From Steinernema hermaphroditum (taxonomy: Eukaryota > Nematoda > Chromadorea > Rhabditida > Steinernematidae), in the NCBI GenBank assembly GCA_030435675.1, contig CM059623.1:3622012-3686011 (forward strand): 64,000 nt of DNA, given 5' to 3'. The notes beneath the pieces are model-generated. The model was not told the origin of the DNA, did no database searches, and was given only the letters and a program-made list of their open reading frames with translations. The translations under genes were made by a program, and so were the position numbers. Every line of letters starts with the position of its first letter. Within the stretch, counting starts at the first letter, position 1. This document shows, in pieces, positions 36,701 to 46,634 of the stretch.

Positions 36701-38136
36701 ACATTTTCAGAAAATGGAGTGGGGCGATGTGAACAACTGGGTGATGCACGGCGGTTCCTTCTTGGGCACGCAGAAGCAGCTGCCCAACAAGATGTTGGAG
36801 CAGATCGCCACGAAGCTGAAGGAGTTCCACATCCACGCCCTTCTTCTAGTCGGTGGCTTCGAGGCCTACCACTCGTGCCTGCAATTGTCGCAGGCGCGCG
36901 ACAAGTACGAGGGCCTGCGCATCCCCATGTGCGTCATCCCGTGCACCATATCCAACAACATTCCCGGCACGTCGCTCTCCCTCGGCTCCGACACGGCCGT
37001 CAACGAGATCTGCACCATGATCGACAAGGTAGCCATTGCCCTCAATCCGGTATAATACGAATTGTGTTCATTGTCAGATCAAGCAATCGGCCACTGGAAG
37101 CAAGCGCCGCGTCTTCATCATCGAGACCATGGGTGGATACTGTGGTTACTTGGCTACCGTATCCGCTTTGGCCAGTGGGGCTGACAATGCCTACATCTTC
37201 GAGGAGAAGTTCAACATAGATGATATAAAGGACGATTGTAAGGTCATCGCCGCCAAGATGGAGCGAGGAGTGCAGCGGTACTTGATCGTCCGTTGTGAGA
37301 AGGTAGGATTTCCATCTGACAAATGTGGGATTACCATGTCGACCACTTCTCACACTGTGATCACAAGGGTGCCTTCAAATCATGGGCCTACAGGTAGCTA
37401 GCTCAATTTGGAGAGGCGGATTCTGTACCCAAGTGAATAGTTAAGCCATTCCTCTGGGGCATTGGATCAACCTCTCCAAATCGTAGGCTTACAGGTGGCT
37501 CCTTCCAATCACGGTCCTATATATACCTTGTTGAGTTTATTTGCACGCCCTTGTGGTCGAGAATATGAAGCGGACACGCCTACTTCGACAGTTTTTCAAA
37601 GCTAATGGACGGATAGAGTGCAAAAAGGGTTCCATTCATATTCCTTTCAGGCCAACAAGAACTACACGACCGAATTCGTCCAACAACTCTTCAGCGAAGA
37701 AGGCCAGGGCCAGTTCACCACACGCATCAACGTGCTCGGCCACGCGCAACAAGGCGGAAACCCGTCGCCCTTCGACCGTAACATGGGCACCAAGCTGGCC
37801 GCCCGCGCCCTCGAGTATCTCCTCACACAACTCAAGGACACCATCGACGTCGAGAACAATGTCTTCGGCGCCACTTCCAACGACACAGCCACTCTTCTCG
37901 GCCTCAGGGTAGGCGCCGCTTCTCGGCCATCCTCAACGTCCACATTTCAGGGTCGTCGCGTCGTTTTCACCCCCGTGCAGGAGCTCGCCTCCGAAACGGA
38001 CTTCGAGCATCGGCTTCCCGTCGACCAGTGGTGGATGATGCTTCGTCCTCTGCTCAGGATCCTCGCCAAGCACAACAGCACTTATCTTACCGAAGCCACC
38101 GCTGCCGCCGAATTCGACGGAGAGGTCGAAGAGTGA
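33791..38136 (+). CDS. pfk: ATP-dependent 6-phosphofructokinase, eukaryotic two-domain type
   Basis: Ten exons (33791-33983, 34067-34367, 34804-35446, 35487-35528, 35571-35754, 36555-36661, 36711-37028, 37078-37302, 37651-37908, 37951-38136) give 818 residues, the length expected for animal enzymes. It phosphorylates fructose-6-phosphate in the committed step of glycolysis. The N-terminal half has the catalytic features [39 protein letters not shown] (catalytic Asp) and [13 protein letters not shown]. The C-terminal half repeats the fold ([29 protein letters not shown]) and forms the allosteric part. A TTTCCAG acceptor 20 nt before the ATG suggests trans-splicing. AATAAA lies at 38246-38251. 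Intron 5 (800 nt) contains foldback repeats. Part of this gene is duplicated at 42425-43177. C. elegans has two paralogs; I do not assign one. Confidence 0.95.
35905..36490. repeat. Nested inverted and direct repeats in phosphofructokinase intron 5
   Basis: CTAGTAAAGCCGAC at about 35919 pairs with GTCGGCTTTACTAG at about 35954. A longer pair joins about 35994-36060 and 36284-36350 (CAGTTCGCTTCACTGGTCATGA on one side, its complement on the other). The block containing CAGAAGACTCTATTTTCGGG and ACAATATCTGA recurs directly at about 36410-36490 and again near 42665-42800. Confidence 0.65.
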
Positions 38137-38551
38137 ACGGCGACTGTGGCCAACCCAGTTATCGACTACGTATTTGTCAGTTGGTAGCCCCTAGCAGTGT
38201 TGCTACATTAACGTTTTATAGAGTTCTTTGTGTAGGTTCTGTGTAAATAAACGACGTTTAAAAAGTGAACAAACGGAGGGTCTACGATAAAGTGACAGTG
38301 AACAGGTTCTTAAGAACTGACTGTGTGGCTCATTGCGGGCCTACTTGAAGCCTACCGAGGATTCGCTAATTGTCTTCGGATTGCTTGCTTGTATTCAGGG
38401 CTGGAATTCAACTAGACATTTTTAGGCGTTCGGAAGTTAGTTTTCTTCGTAAACCACCTGGCAAAACAAATAACAATAAGCATTAACGTAACAACTAAGA
38501 TTCTTCTATTTTTCACCACTGTTGCTACGCAAATCAGAAAATCCTCCTTCT
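38137..38551. other. 3' flank of phosphofructokinase and left edge of duplicated block
   Basis: Contains the phosphofructokinase poly(A) signal. From about 38300 (ACAGGTTCTTAAGAACTGA) sequence is duplicated at about 43180 onward. A SINE-like A-box segment TGTGTGGCTCATTG is at about 38320. Nothing coding. Confidence 0.5.
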
Positions 38552-39871
38552 TCACGTCGATGCTTCGTGGTCAGCCTGCTGTTGCAACTTCGCTCCAGAA
38601 GGGAAGTATCTGGCAAGATGGTTTCTAGCGCTCTCGTAGAACTTTCTCTCGTCTTTCAGAAGCCGACCGTGCTGTTCGGCACTAAGGTCAGCAGCTCGCA
38701 GTCTGTGGTTGTTCTGAAGGCAAATTTAGATTTGAAACAGATTTGCATTAGTTTACCTTAAGATGGTTTCGAAGCCCAGAGGTAGTTCTACAAGTCTCAG
38801 CACAACCTGCGATAGGACAACGAGAAAAAATGTTCTCATGCGTTCCTATATGCTTGAGGAGATTATGTTCATGAGTTCCTATCAGCTGCTTTTGACACAC
38901 CTGACACTAAACATAACCGATGATAGAACTTTACCACTTTAATTGGACACACCTGCCACAATCTCTCCACAAGTTTGTCGACTCTTGAAGACAGAAAAGG
39001 AAAATATTTATGTAACGATAGCTCCAATTTCTCGTAGGATATTCGTTCTTTTTCGATGAGTCGATCGCGTTGTTCAGCAGTCAGATTTCTTGCAGACAAT
39101 TTGTGTTCGTGCTGAAAGTAAATTTTCGAATTATTTTAAGAAATCCAATAAAAGGTACTCTCAGATGTGCACGAAGCGCATGACCCCATTTGCACTTGGT
39201 ACGGCAACCTTCAATAAAACAAGCAATTCGGTGTGTGGAACCTTCGTGACTTCCGACGTGTCTTAGCAAATTCTCTTTGTGGTATCCTTTCAGAATTATT
39301 TTGCAACGTTGACACTAAAATATGATAACTACTTTACGATTACGCTGTTGTCCTACCTGCCAAAGGCCGGATCTAAATTCTGCTGTAGGAGTCGTTGTCT
39401 CCGCTGACTGTCCACGTTGAGTATCTTCATCGTCGGATTCGATCGTGATCACCTCTGCTGAATCATCTTCCATATCCATAACGTCATTCTGGTCAGAAAT
39501 CTGGTCCAATCTTGTTTCTTCATCATCGTCACTGGAATAAGGATACTCAGTTGTTGAATGTCCAAGAATATAGTCAGCAATGGTAATAAAGGGAGAAACG
39601 GACGCTAAACATACATTTCACAGATTTCTTGGTTGACTTGTGCACCTGCAAGGGCAGCGACCGTCTTATTGATCTCTTCAAGGGCATTCGAGTCACTTTG
39701 GTCGACTTCTTCTAGTTGACCCTTCAGTTGATCCAGCAGATGACGACGATAGTGCTTGGCGGAATCCCGCATGATCTTCGGCACTTTTCGGTCGTCCATT
39801 GTTCCTCGAGTCGCTACTTCCGCCAGCAGTTCCAGTACCTCTAGCGTGCAAAAGTCATCTTCTTCCGCCAT
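38552..39871 (-). CDS. C2H2 zinc-finger protein, tandem copy 1
   Basis: Six exons on the minus strand (39871-39615, 39531-39357, 39314-39159, 39111-38953, 38906-38757, 38713-38552) join in phase to 352 residues. Layout: helical acidic N-terminus (MAEEDDF to about residue 85), an Asp/Glu-rich stretch (DDDEETRLDQ and MEDDSAEV), then two copies of one module. Each module has a finger CxxC-x14-H-x3-H (CQRCKIILKG to HVGSH; CQVCQKQLIG to HIGTH), a second Cys/His segment, and a charged helix of the type AEQxxRLxxxERxxYE ending YFP. Modules occupy exons 3-4 and 5-6, so exon pairs were duplicated. Likely nucleic-acid binding and nuclear; function unknown. Copies 2 and 3 lie at 40232 and 43454. Confidence 0.7.
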
Positions 39872-40231
39872 AATCTGAAAATAATGAGCATTAGCACGAG
39901 ATCCACGAAAAGGACATCTCAAACATGCGACGAATTATCAGCCGACAAGGCACCTCTCCCTCGCACGGCCTGGCCTGCTGAAAAAAGTGGTCGAGGTTGG
40001 CATTCGAGTAGGAATTCTCCGAGTCGGACTCGCTGAGTCGAGTCGAAAAAGGCAACTCGAACTCGAGTCGACTCAAAGTGCTAACCTTAGTCGAGATACA
40101 GAGAATCAGTAACAATAACACAAGCCGAAATTTAACAACAGGTACCATCGACAGTAAGACAAACACAATTTTCACAAAGATTCTTCTATTTTTCACCACT
40201 GTTGCTACGCAAATCAGAAAATCCTCCTTCT

Positions 40232-41368
40232 TCACGTTGATGCTTCGTGATCAGGCTGCTGTTGCAACTTCGCTCCAGGAGGAAAGTATCTAGCAAGGTG
40301 GTTTCTAGCGCTCTCGTAGAACTTTCTCTCGCCTTCCAGAAGCCGACCGTGCTGTTTGGCACTAAGGTCAGCAGCTCGCAGCCTGTGGTAGTTCTGAAGG
40401 CAAATTTAGATTTGAAATAGATTTGCATTAGTCTACCTGAAGATGGGTTCGAAGCCCAGAGGTAGTTCTACAAGTCTTAGCACAACCTGCGATAGGACAA
40501 CGACAAAAAATGTTCTCATGCGTTCCTATATGCTTGAGCAGACTATGTGTATGAGATTCTATCATCTGCTTTTGACACACCTGACACTAAACATTACCGA
40601 TGATAGAACTTTACCACACAAACTAATTGGACACACCTGCCACAAGCTCTTCTTCACACGTCTTTCGACTATTGAAGGGGGAGAAGGAAAATATTTATGT
40701 AACGAGGGCTCCAATTTCTGGAAGGATATTCGTTCTTCTTTGATGAGTCGATCGCGCTGTTCAGCAGTCAGATATCCTGCTGACAATTTGTGGTCGTTCT
40801 GAAAGCAAATTTTCGAGTTATATGAAGAAATCCGATGAGACTACTCTCAGATGTGTACGAAGCAGATAACCCCATTTGCGTTTGGCACGGCACCCTTCAA
40901 TAAAGCAAGGAATTCGATGTGTGGAATCTTCGTGCCTTCCGACGTGACCTAGCAAATTCTCTTTGTGGGATCCTTTCAGAATTGCTTTGCAATGTTGACA
41001 CTAAAATACGACGACTACTTCATGATTACGCTGTTGTCCTACCTGCCAAAGGCCGGATTTAAATTCTGCTGTAGGAGGAGTCGTTGCCTCCGCTGACTGT
41101 CCACGTTCAGCATCATCTTCTATGTCCATAACGTCATTCTCGTCAGCAATCTGGTCCAATCTTGTTTCTTCATTATCGTCACTGGAATAAGGATACTCAG
41201 TCGAATGTCCAATAATATAGTCAGCAATGGTAATAAAGGGAGAGACGGACGCTAAACATACATTCCATTGATTTCTTGGTTGACTTGTGCAGCTGCAAGG
41301 GCATCGAGCGCTACTTTCACCAACAACTCCAATTCTTCGAGTGTGTAAAAATCTCCTTCTTCCAACAT
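40232..41368 (-). CDS. C2H2 zinc-finger protein, tandem copy 2 (internally deleted)
   Basis: Six exons (41368-41262, 41181-41043, 41000-40845, 40798-40637, 40586-40437, 40393-40232) join in phase to 291 residues, same structure as copy 1. Exon 1 has lost about 50 codons in frame (from after the LELL helix to before AAAQVNQE), and exon 2 lacks about 12 codons of the acidic run. In the second Cys/His segment of module 1 a Cys and a His have become Arg and Tyr (CRAKRKWGY), so that finger is probably dead. Module 2 keeps its ligands. All splice sites are intact and no stop interrupts it, so it may still be expressed. Confidence 0.65.
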
Positions 41369-42424
41369 AGTCTGGAAACAATAAGTCTTAGGATCCACGA
41401 AAACGACATTTCAAACACGGAAGAAGATCGAACAATTGACCGACAAGGTGCCTCTCTCTGGCACGACCAGTCTCGCAGCCGGGTGCTGCAACTGCAACCT
41501 GATGTAAAACGCTATAGCTGCTGCAGACAGTAGTCGACTGTCGGTGTCTATGTCTCACGCCTGACACCGTTTCATCTCTATAACTCTAACAGATCGATGC
41601 AGTTGACACACAAAGGTACGTAATAAATTACAGGCCGAAACGTAACAACAGGTACTATCGAGAGCCAATACACTCCACCAAGACAAGTACAAACACACAG
41701 ATGAAGGAAAAAGTAGCATTTCACAACAAGAAAACCCACAGTCAGTTATACCAACTTTGCGCAATTGACCGGTTCTTGTTTGGAAATGACACTGGACAAG
41801 GCAATGACAAAAAGCGAAACCAACGACGCGAAAAGGTTACCACGAACCTCGAAGCTCTCGAATGAGTTACACTGTGTGATCGGTCAGAAGACATTCTATT
41901 CTAGACAGACTGAGTGGCAACGAGACATCACGCACACCTAGACGGGTGATAGGACCAGATGACTTTCAGCACATCCTTTCAGCTCGTTCGCATGAAATAT
42001 TCAAGATTGAAAATCTGAACCTTTGCGTTGTAAAATGGTAATCGTGGCGGGACCCAATTGCTCTTCATACCGCTTGGACTGGAGCTGCACAAAAATGATT
42101 GGATGAAAACGTTTCTCGTTTTCTTCCATCATGTCTACATGCAACATGTATGTTTAGACTCTAGACACCACTGATTTCAAAAGGTCATGAGCGGTCGAAC
42201 TGCCGAACTCTCACTTGCAGCTATGATTGGTTGAAGGATGGTCGAATCATCGAGTAAGTGCAGTGGATCGGTCAATATGTCATCGGCTCCGTTTAGAAGG
42301 CACATCGAAAGGGTCATCGGTGGTGCACCGACGGATAGCGTGCACTTCATGGAAAGAAGGCACTTTGAAGAATCCGTTTTCGCCCGGATCCGTCGATCGT
42401 CGGAGGTTCCATTCAACTGGGACA
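41369..42424. other. Duplicated non-coding flank of the zinc-finger array (unit 1)
   Basis: About 41430-42330 matches 44810-45545 in order: GCAGACAGTAG, ACGCGAAAAGGT, AGCTCTCGAA, CTAGACxGGTGATAGG, GACTTTCAGCA, GGATGGTCGAATCATCGAGT and TCATCGGCTCCGTTTAGAAG. No coding content could be supported. Confidence 0.5.
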
Positions 42425-43177
42425 TTATGTACATAAGTACAAGCTGCCCAGAGAGTGAACTTTTTGTGTTCTCTTCAAAAACCTTAAAAAGAAGAGTGTG
42501 GGTGAACTCTGGCCTAAAATCTAAAGTTCTCATAGATGGGGTGGACCATGCTCTTTATGAATTGACCAGTGAAGCCAACTCAGGTGGCCCGGATTTTTAG
42601 GTTTTGAGCTAAGGAAATCTAGTCCTTATAGAGAGAGAGATGAGAGCAGTCGACGGTTGACCAGAAGACTTCATTTTCTGGCATCTGTTGACATTTCTAT
42701 GAGAGTTCAATGTTCAATGTCTATGGAGAGAGCAGAGATGATATTTCCAACCGGGTACCGCTACCGTTTGACATCACTGAAAGGGTACAATATCTGATAT
42801 GGACGAGTTAAGGATGATGAGCCACTTGAGATTCAGTCCGAGGCCGAGCCGGATCCTCGGATCGACTCGGGCAGGGAACTTGTCACAAGCTTCGGGGCCA
42901 GGATTAGAGTCTTCTGGTCGGAAATGTCGTCTCAGCTCTTTGACAAGCGCGCGACAAGTACGAGGGACTGCGCACCCCCATGTGCGTCATCCCGTGCACC
43001 ATCTCCAACAACATTCCCGGCACATCGCTCTCCCTCGGCTCCGACACGGCCGTCAAGGAGATCTGCACCATGATCGGCAACGTAGCCTTTGCCCTCAATC
43101 CGGTATAATACGAATTGTGTGCATTGTCAGATCAAGCAATCGGCGACTGGAAAGCGCCGTGTCTTCATCGTCGAGAA
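42425..43177 (+). pseudogene. Phosphofructokinase gene fragment (intron 5, exon 7 end, intron 7, exon 8 start)
   Basis: About 42440-42940 resembles parts of phosphofructokinase intron 5. From 42947 the DNA matches exon 7 from DKYEGL to its end at high identity, then the whole short intron including TATAATACGAATTGTGTxCATTG, then the first ~16 codons of exon 8. Exon 6 and most of exon 7 are missing. At about 43178 it breaks into the array repeat (ACAGGTCCTTAAGAACTGA). It cannot encode an enzyme. Both splice sites of the copied intron are preserved. Confidence 0.85.
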
Positions 43178-43453
43178 CAGGTCCTTAAGAACTGAATGTG
43201 TGGCTCATTGTGGGCGTACTTGAAGCCTACGGGCGATTCGCTAGTTGTGCTCAGATTGCTTGCTTGTATTCAGGGCTGGAATTCAACTAGACATTTTCAG
43301 GCGTTCGGAAGTTAGTTTTCTTCGCAAACAACCTGGCAAAACAAATAGCAATAAGCATTAACGTAACAACTAGGATTCTTCTATTCTTCACCACTCTTGC
43401 TACGCAAATCAGAAAATCCTCCTTCTTCACGTCGATGCTTCGTGGTCAGTCTG

Positions 43454-44754
43454 CTATTGCAACTTCGCTCCAGAAGGGAAGTATCTAGCAAGATGGTTTC
43501 TAGCGCTCTCGTATAACCTTCTCTCGTCTTCCAGAAGCCGACCGTGCTGTTCGGCACTAAGGTCAGCAGCTCGCAGTCTGTGGTACTTCTGAAGGCAAAT
43601 TAAGATTTGAAACAGATTTGCATTAGTTTACCTTAAGATGGTTTCGAAGCCCAGAGGTAGTTCTACAAGTCTCAGCACAACCTGCGATAGGACAACGAGA
43701 AAAAATGTTCTCATGCGTTCCTATATGCTTGAGCAGATTATGTTCATGAGCTCCTATCAGCTGCTTTTGACACACCTGACACTAAACATAACCGATGATA
43801 GAACTTTACCACTCTAATTGGACACACCTGCCACAATCTCTCCACAAGTTTGTCGACTCTTGAAGACAGAAAAGGAAAATATTTATGTAACGATAGCTCC
43901 AATTTCTCATAGGATATTCGTTCTTTTTCGATGAGTCGACCGCGTTGTTCAGCAGTCAGATTTCTTGCAGACAATTTGTGTTCGTGCTGAAAGTAAATTT
44001 TCGAATTATTTTAAGAAATCCAATAGAAGGTACTCTCAGATGTGCACGAAGCGCATGACCCCATTTGCACTTGGTACGGCAACCTTCAATAAAACAGCTA
44101 ATTGGATGTGTGCCACCTTCGTGAACTCCGACGTGTCTTAGCAAACCGTTTCTGCGGTATCCTTTCAGAATTGCTTTGCAAGATCGACACTAAAATACAA
44201 TGACTACTGTATGACTACGCTCTTGCCCTACCTGCCAAAGGCCGGATCTAAATTGTACTGTAGGAGTCGTTGCCTCTGCTGATGGTCCACGTTGAGTATC
44301 TTCATCGTCGGATTCGCTCGTGATCACCGCCGTTGAATCATCTTCTATGTCCCTAATGTCATTCGCGTCAGCAATCTGGTCCAATCTTGTTTCTTCATCA
44401 TCGTCACTAGAATAGGGATACTCAGTTGAATGACCAAGAATATAATAATAAAGGGAGAGACGGACGTAATAAAGGGAGAGACGGACGCTAAACATACATT
44501 TCATAGATCTCCTGATGGACTTGGTCACAAGAGAGTGCAACGACCGTCTCATTGATCTCTTCAAGGGCGTTCGAGTGACTTCGGTGGACTTCTTCTGCTT
44601 GATCCTTCAGCTGATCCAGCAGACGACGACGATAGTGCTTGGTCGAATCCCGCACGATCTTCGGCACTTTTCGGCCTTCCATTGTCCCTCGAGTCGCTAC
44701 TTCCGCCAGCAGTTCCAGTTCCTCGAGTGTATAAAAGTCACCTTCTTCCGACAT
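43454..44754 (-). CDS. C2H2 zinc-finger protein, tandem copy 3
   Basis: Exons 44754-44498, 44406-44232, 44189-44034, 43986-43828, 43781-43632 and 43588-43454 give 343 residues. Exons 1-5 have exactly the lengths of copy 1 (257, 175, 156, 159, 150 nt). The last exon ends nine codons early at TAG, where copy 1 has CAG. The first finger has CRSCKAILKG to HVGVH; the acidic linker and both modules are kept. Copy 3 is closer to copy 1 than to copy 2, including the flank at 43180-43440, so it arose from a duplication of copy 1 with its downstream DNA. Confidence 0.68.
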
Positions 44755-46634
44755 AGTCTGGAAACAATAAGTCAGGATCCACGCAAACGACATTTCAAAC
44801 TCGCACGAGGGTCGAATAATCAGCCGGCAAGGCAGCTCTCACTGACACTGCTGCAACTGACCCTCTGCAAAGCGCTACAGCTACCGCAGACAGTAGCCGA
44901 GTGTCTGTGTCTGTCTGAGTGCATTTCCACAGCTCGAGTAATCCTACGCGGTCAAGATGCAGAGAATCAGTTCTAAACGTACGACCCAAAACTTAACAAC
45001 GGATGGGCGTCCCGATTCTTGTCCCACATCACAAACAAAAACCAAAACAAACCACGCGAAAAGGTGTCCAAGAACCTAGAAGCTCTCGAACAAGGAAGAT
45101 TACACCGTGTGCTCAGTCTGGGGATAACCTATTCTATACAGACCGAGTGTAGAGGCAAGGAGACGTCTGGTACACCTAGACTGGTGATAGGCTCAGACGA
45201 CTTTCAGCAGTTCCTTTTAGCTCTTTCGTTCGAATGGAATGTTCAAGGTTGAGCATCTGAACCGTTTTGCTGCGAAAGGGTGATCGGGCTGGGACCCAAT
45301 TGCTTTTCATACCGCTTGGGCTGGAACTTCACGAAAACGATCGGATGGAGACGTTTCTTGTTTTCCTCCGCCATGTCTACATGCAACATGCATGTCTAGA
45401 GAGTCTAGACACAAATTTCAGTCAGCCGAACTCTCATTTGCAGCTGTGATTGGTTGAAGGATGGTCGAATCATCGAGTAAGTGTAGTGGATCGGTCAATA
45501 CGTCATCGGCTCCGTTTAGAAGGCACATCGAAAGGGTCGTCGGCGGACAGGCAAAAATGAAAAGGTCTCGCGCAAAAATGAGTAGATTATGCTAGATTTA
45601 TTGACGGATGATCAAGCATATAAGCCGACACTTTTTTTGGGGCTTCACTAGTATCTGCGTGCCGATTTTCAGCTCGATTTGAGGCGTAAGGACCCTTGCA
45701 AGTAAAAATGCCTTTTAGGGGCTATGTTCTAGCTCCTTTTTCCGATACTGATTTAAATCGAACTTGTGCCTTTTCGACTGATTAAATGTAGTTGTAGTTG
45801 GAATATAAGTGCTTTAAAAACTCGGCATTTTGTGATCCCCCCCTGTATATGTGTGTGTTGGGAAGTTTTGGTCACACTTTGAGGGGCCGTTTGGGGGGTG
45901 TGGTGTTGTGCGTTTTTGGTGAAATTTTGTATGGGTAATCCTTAGGGGCGCAATTTTTTTTTAGTACAAAAATTTTTCCAAAATCGTTGTGGGACCTGGA
46001 GATATGGCCCGTTTTAGGCAAAATCAATAAAAAATCGCAGGAAAAAATCGCAAAAATTTTTTGCAGGAAAAAATTTTGCAGGGTAAGTTTTTGGCGCATG
46101 TTGTAGAGCGTCGAAATCTGCACAAATTCTATCGAACAGATTTTCGAGAAAAAATTTAGAAAAAAAGAAAAAAAAGATTTTCGGAAAAAAACGTCCTCCG
46201 TTCAAAACCCTACTCCTCTCTGGATTTTCGTTTGTTCTGCGTGAGCTTGGTATCAAACGAAAGCTGAATAAATTCCGCAGAGGGTAGTTGTGGCGGATTT
46301 TTGAATTTCGAGTTTGTTTTCGAGAAATCAACGAATTAAGTTTTGGTGCGATTTTCGGTGTGGAAGTTCGTGGATTGCGAAAGCGATGCCACGGGTCCCG
46401 ACGCGATTCGCCTGTGCCGCAGTGCCGCAAGTTGCGGACGAGCGAGCGAGCGAAGCGAGCGTCAACCTGTTGCGCAGTTGCTTTTCACTTTTCCACAACT
46501 TCGACCGATGTTAACCTGTCGCACAGCGCACCAGGCTAGTTATTTATTATGAGATTCTTCAGGGAACTACTCATCTAACTCTATATATACACGTTTTGTT
46601 ATGATATGGCAAGAAGTGTGGACGCGGAGGGCGC
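44755..46634. other. Duplicated flank (unit 2) and AT-rich intergenic DNA
   Basis: About 44810-45545 is the second copy of the flank described at 41369-42424 and stops abruptly near 45548. From there to 46420 the DNA is AT-rich with long A and T runs and no gene. A short GCGA/GCGAAGCGA simple repeat is at 46439-46462. TTTATT at 46543-46548 is a poly(A) signal for the minus-strand SLC13 gene. Confidence 0.5.

Noticed and set aside
36557..37219. 220-codon frame through phosphofructokinase exons 6-8
   Set aside because: It crosses introns and uses the wrong frame in the exons; the spliced model gives the conserved enzyme.
46439..46462. CRISPR-like or regulatory array
   Set aside because: Only a short GCGA-type simple repeat; no repeat-spacer structure anywhere in the window, as expected for a eukaryote.
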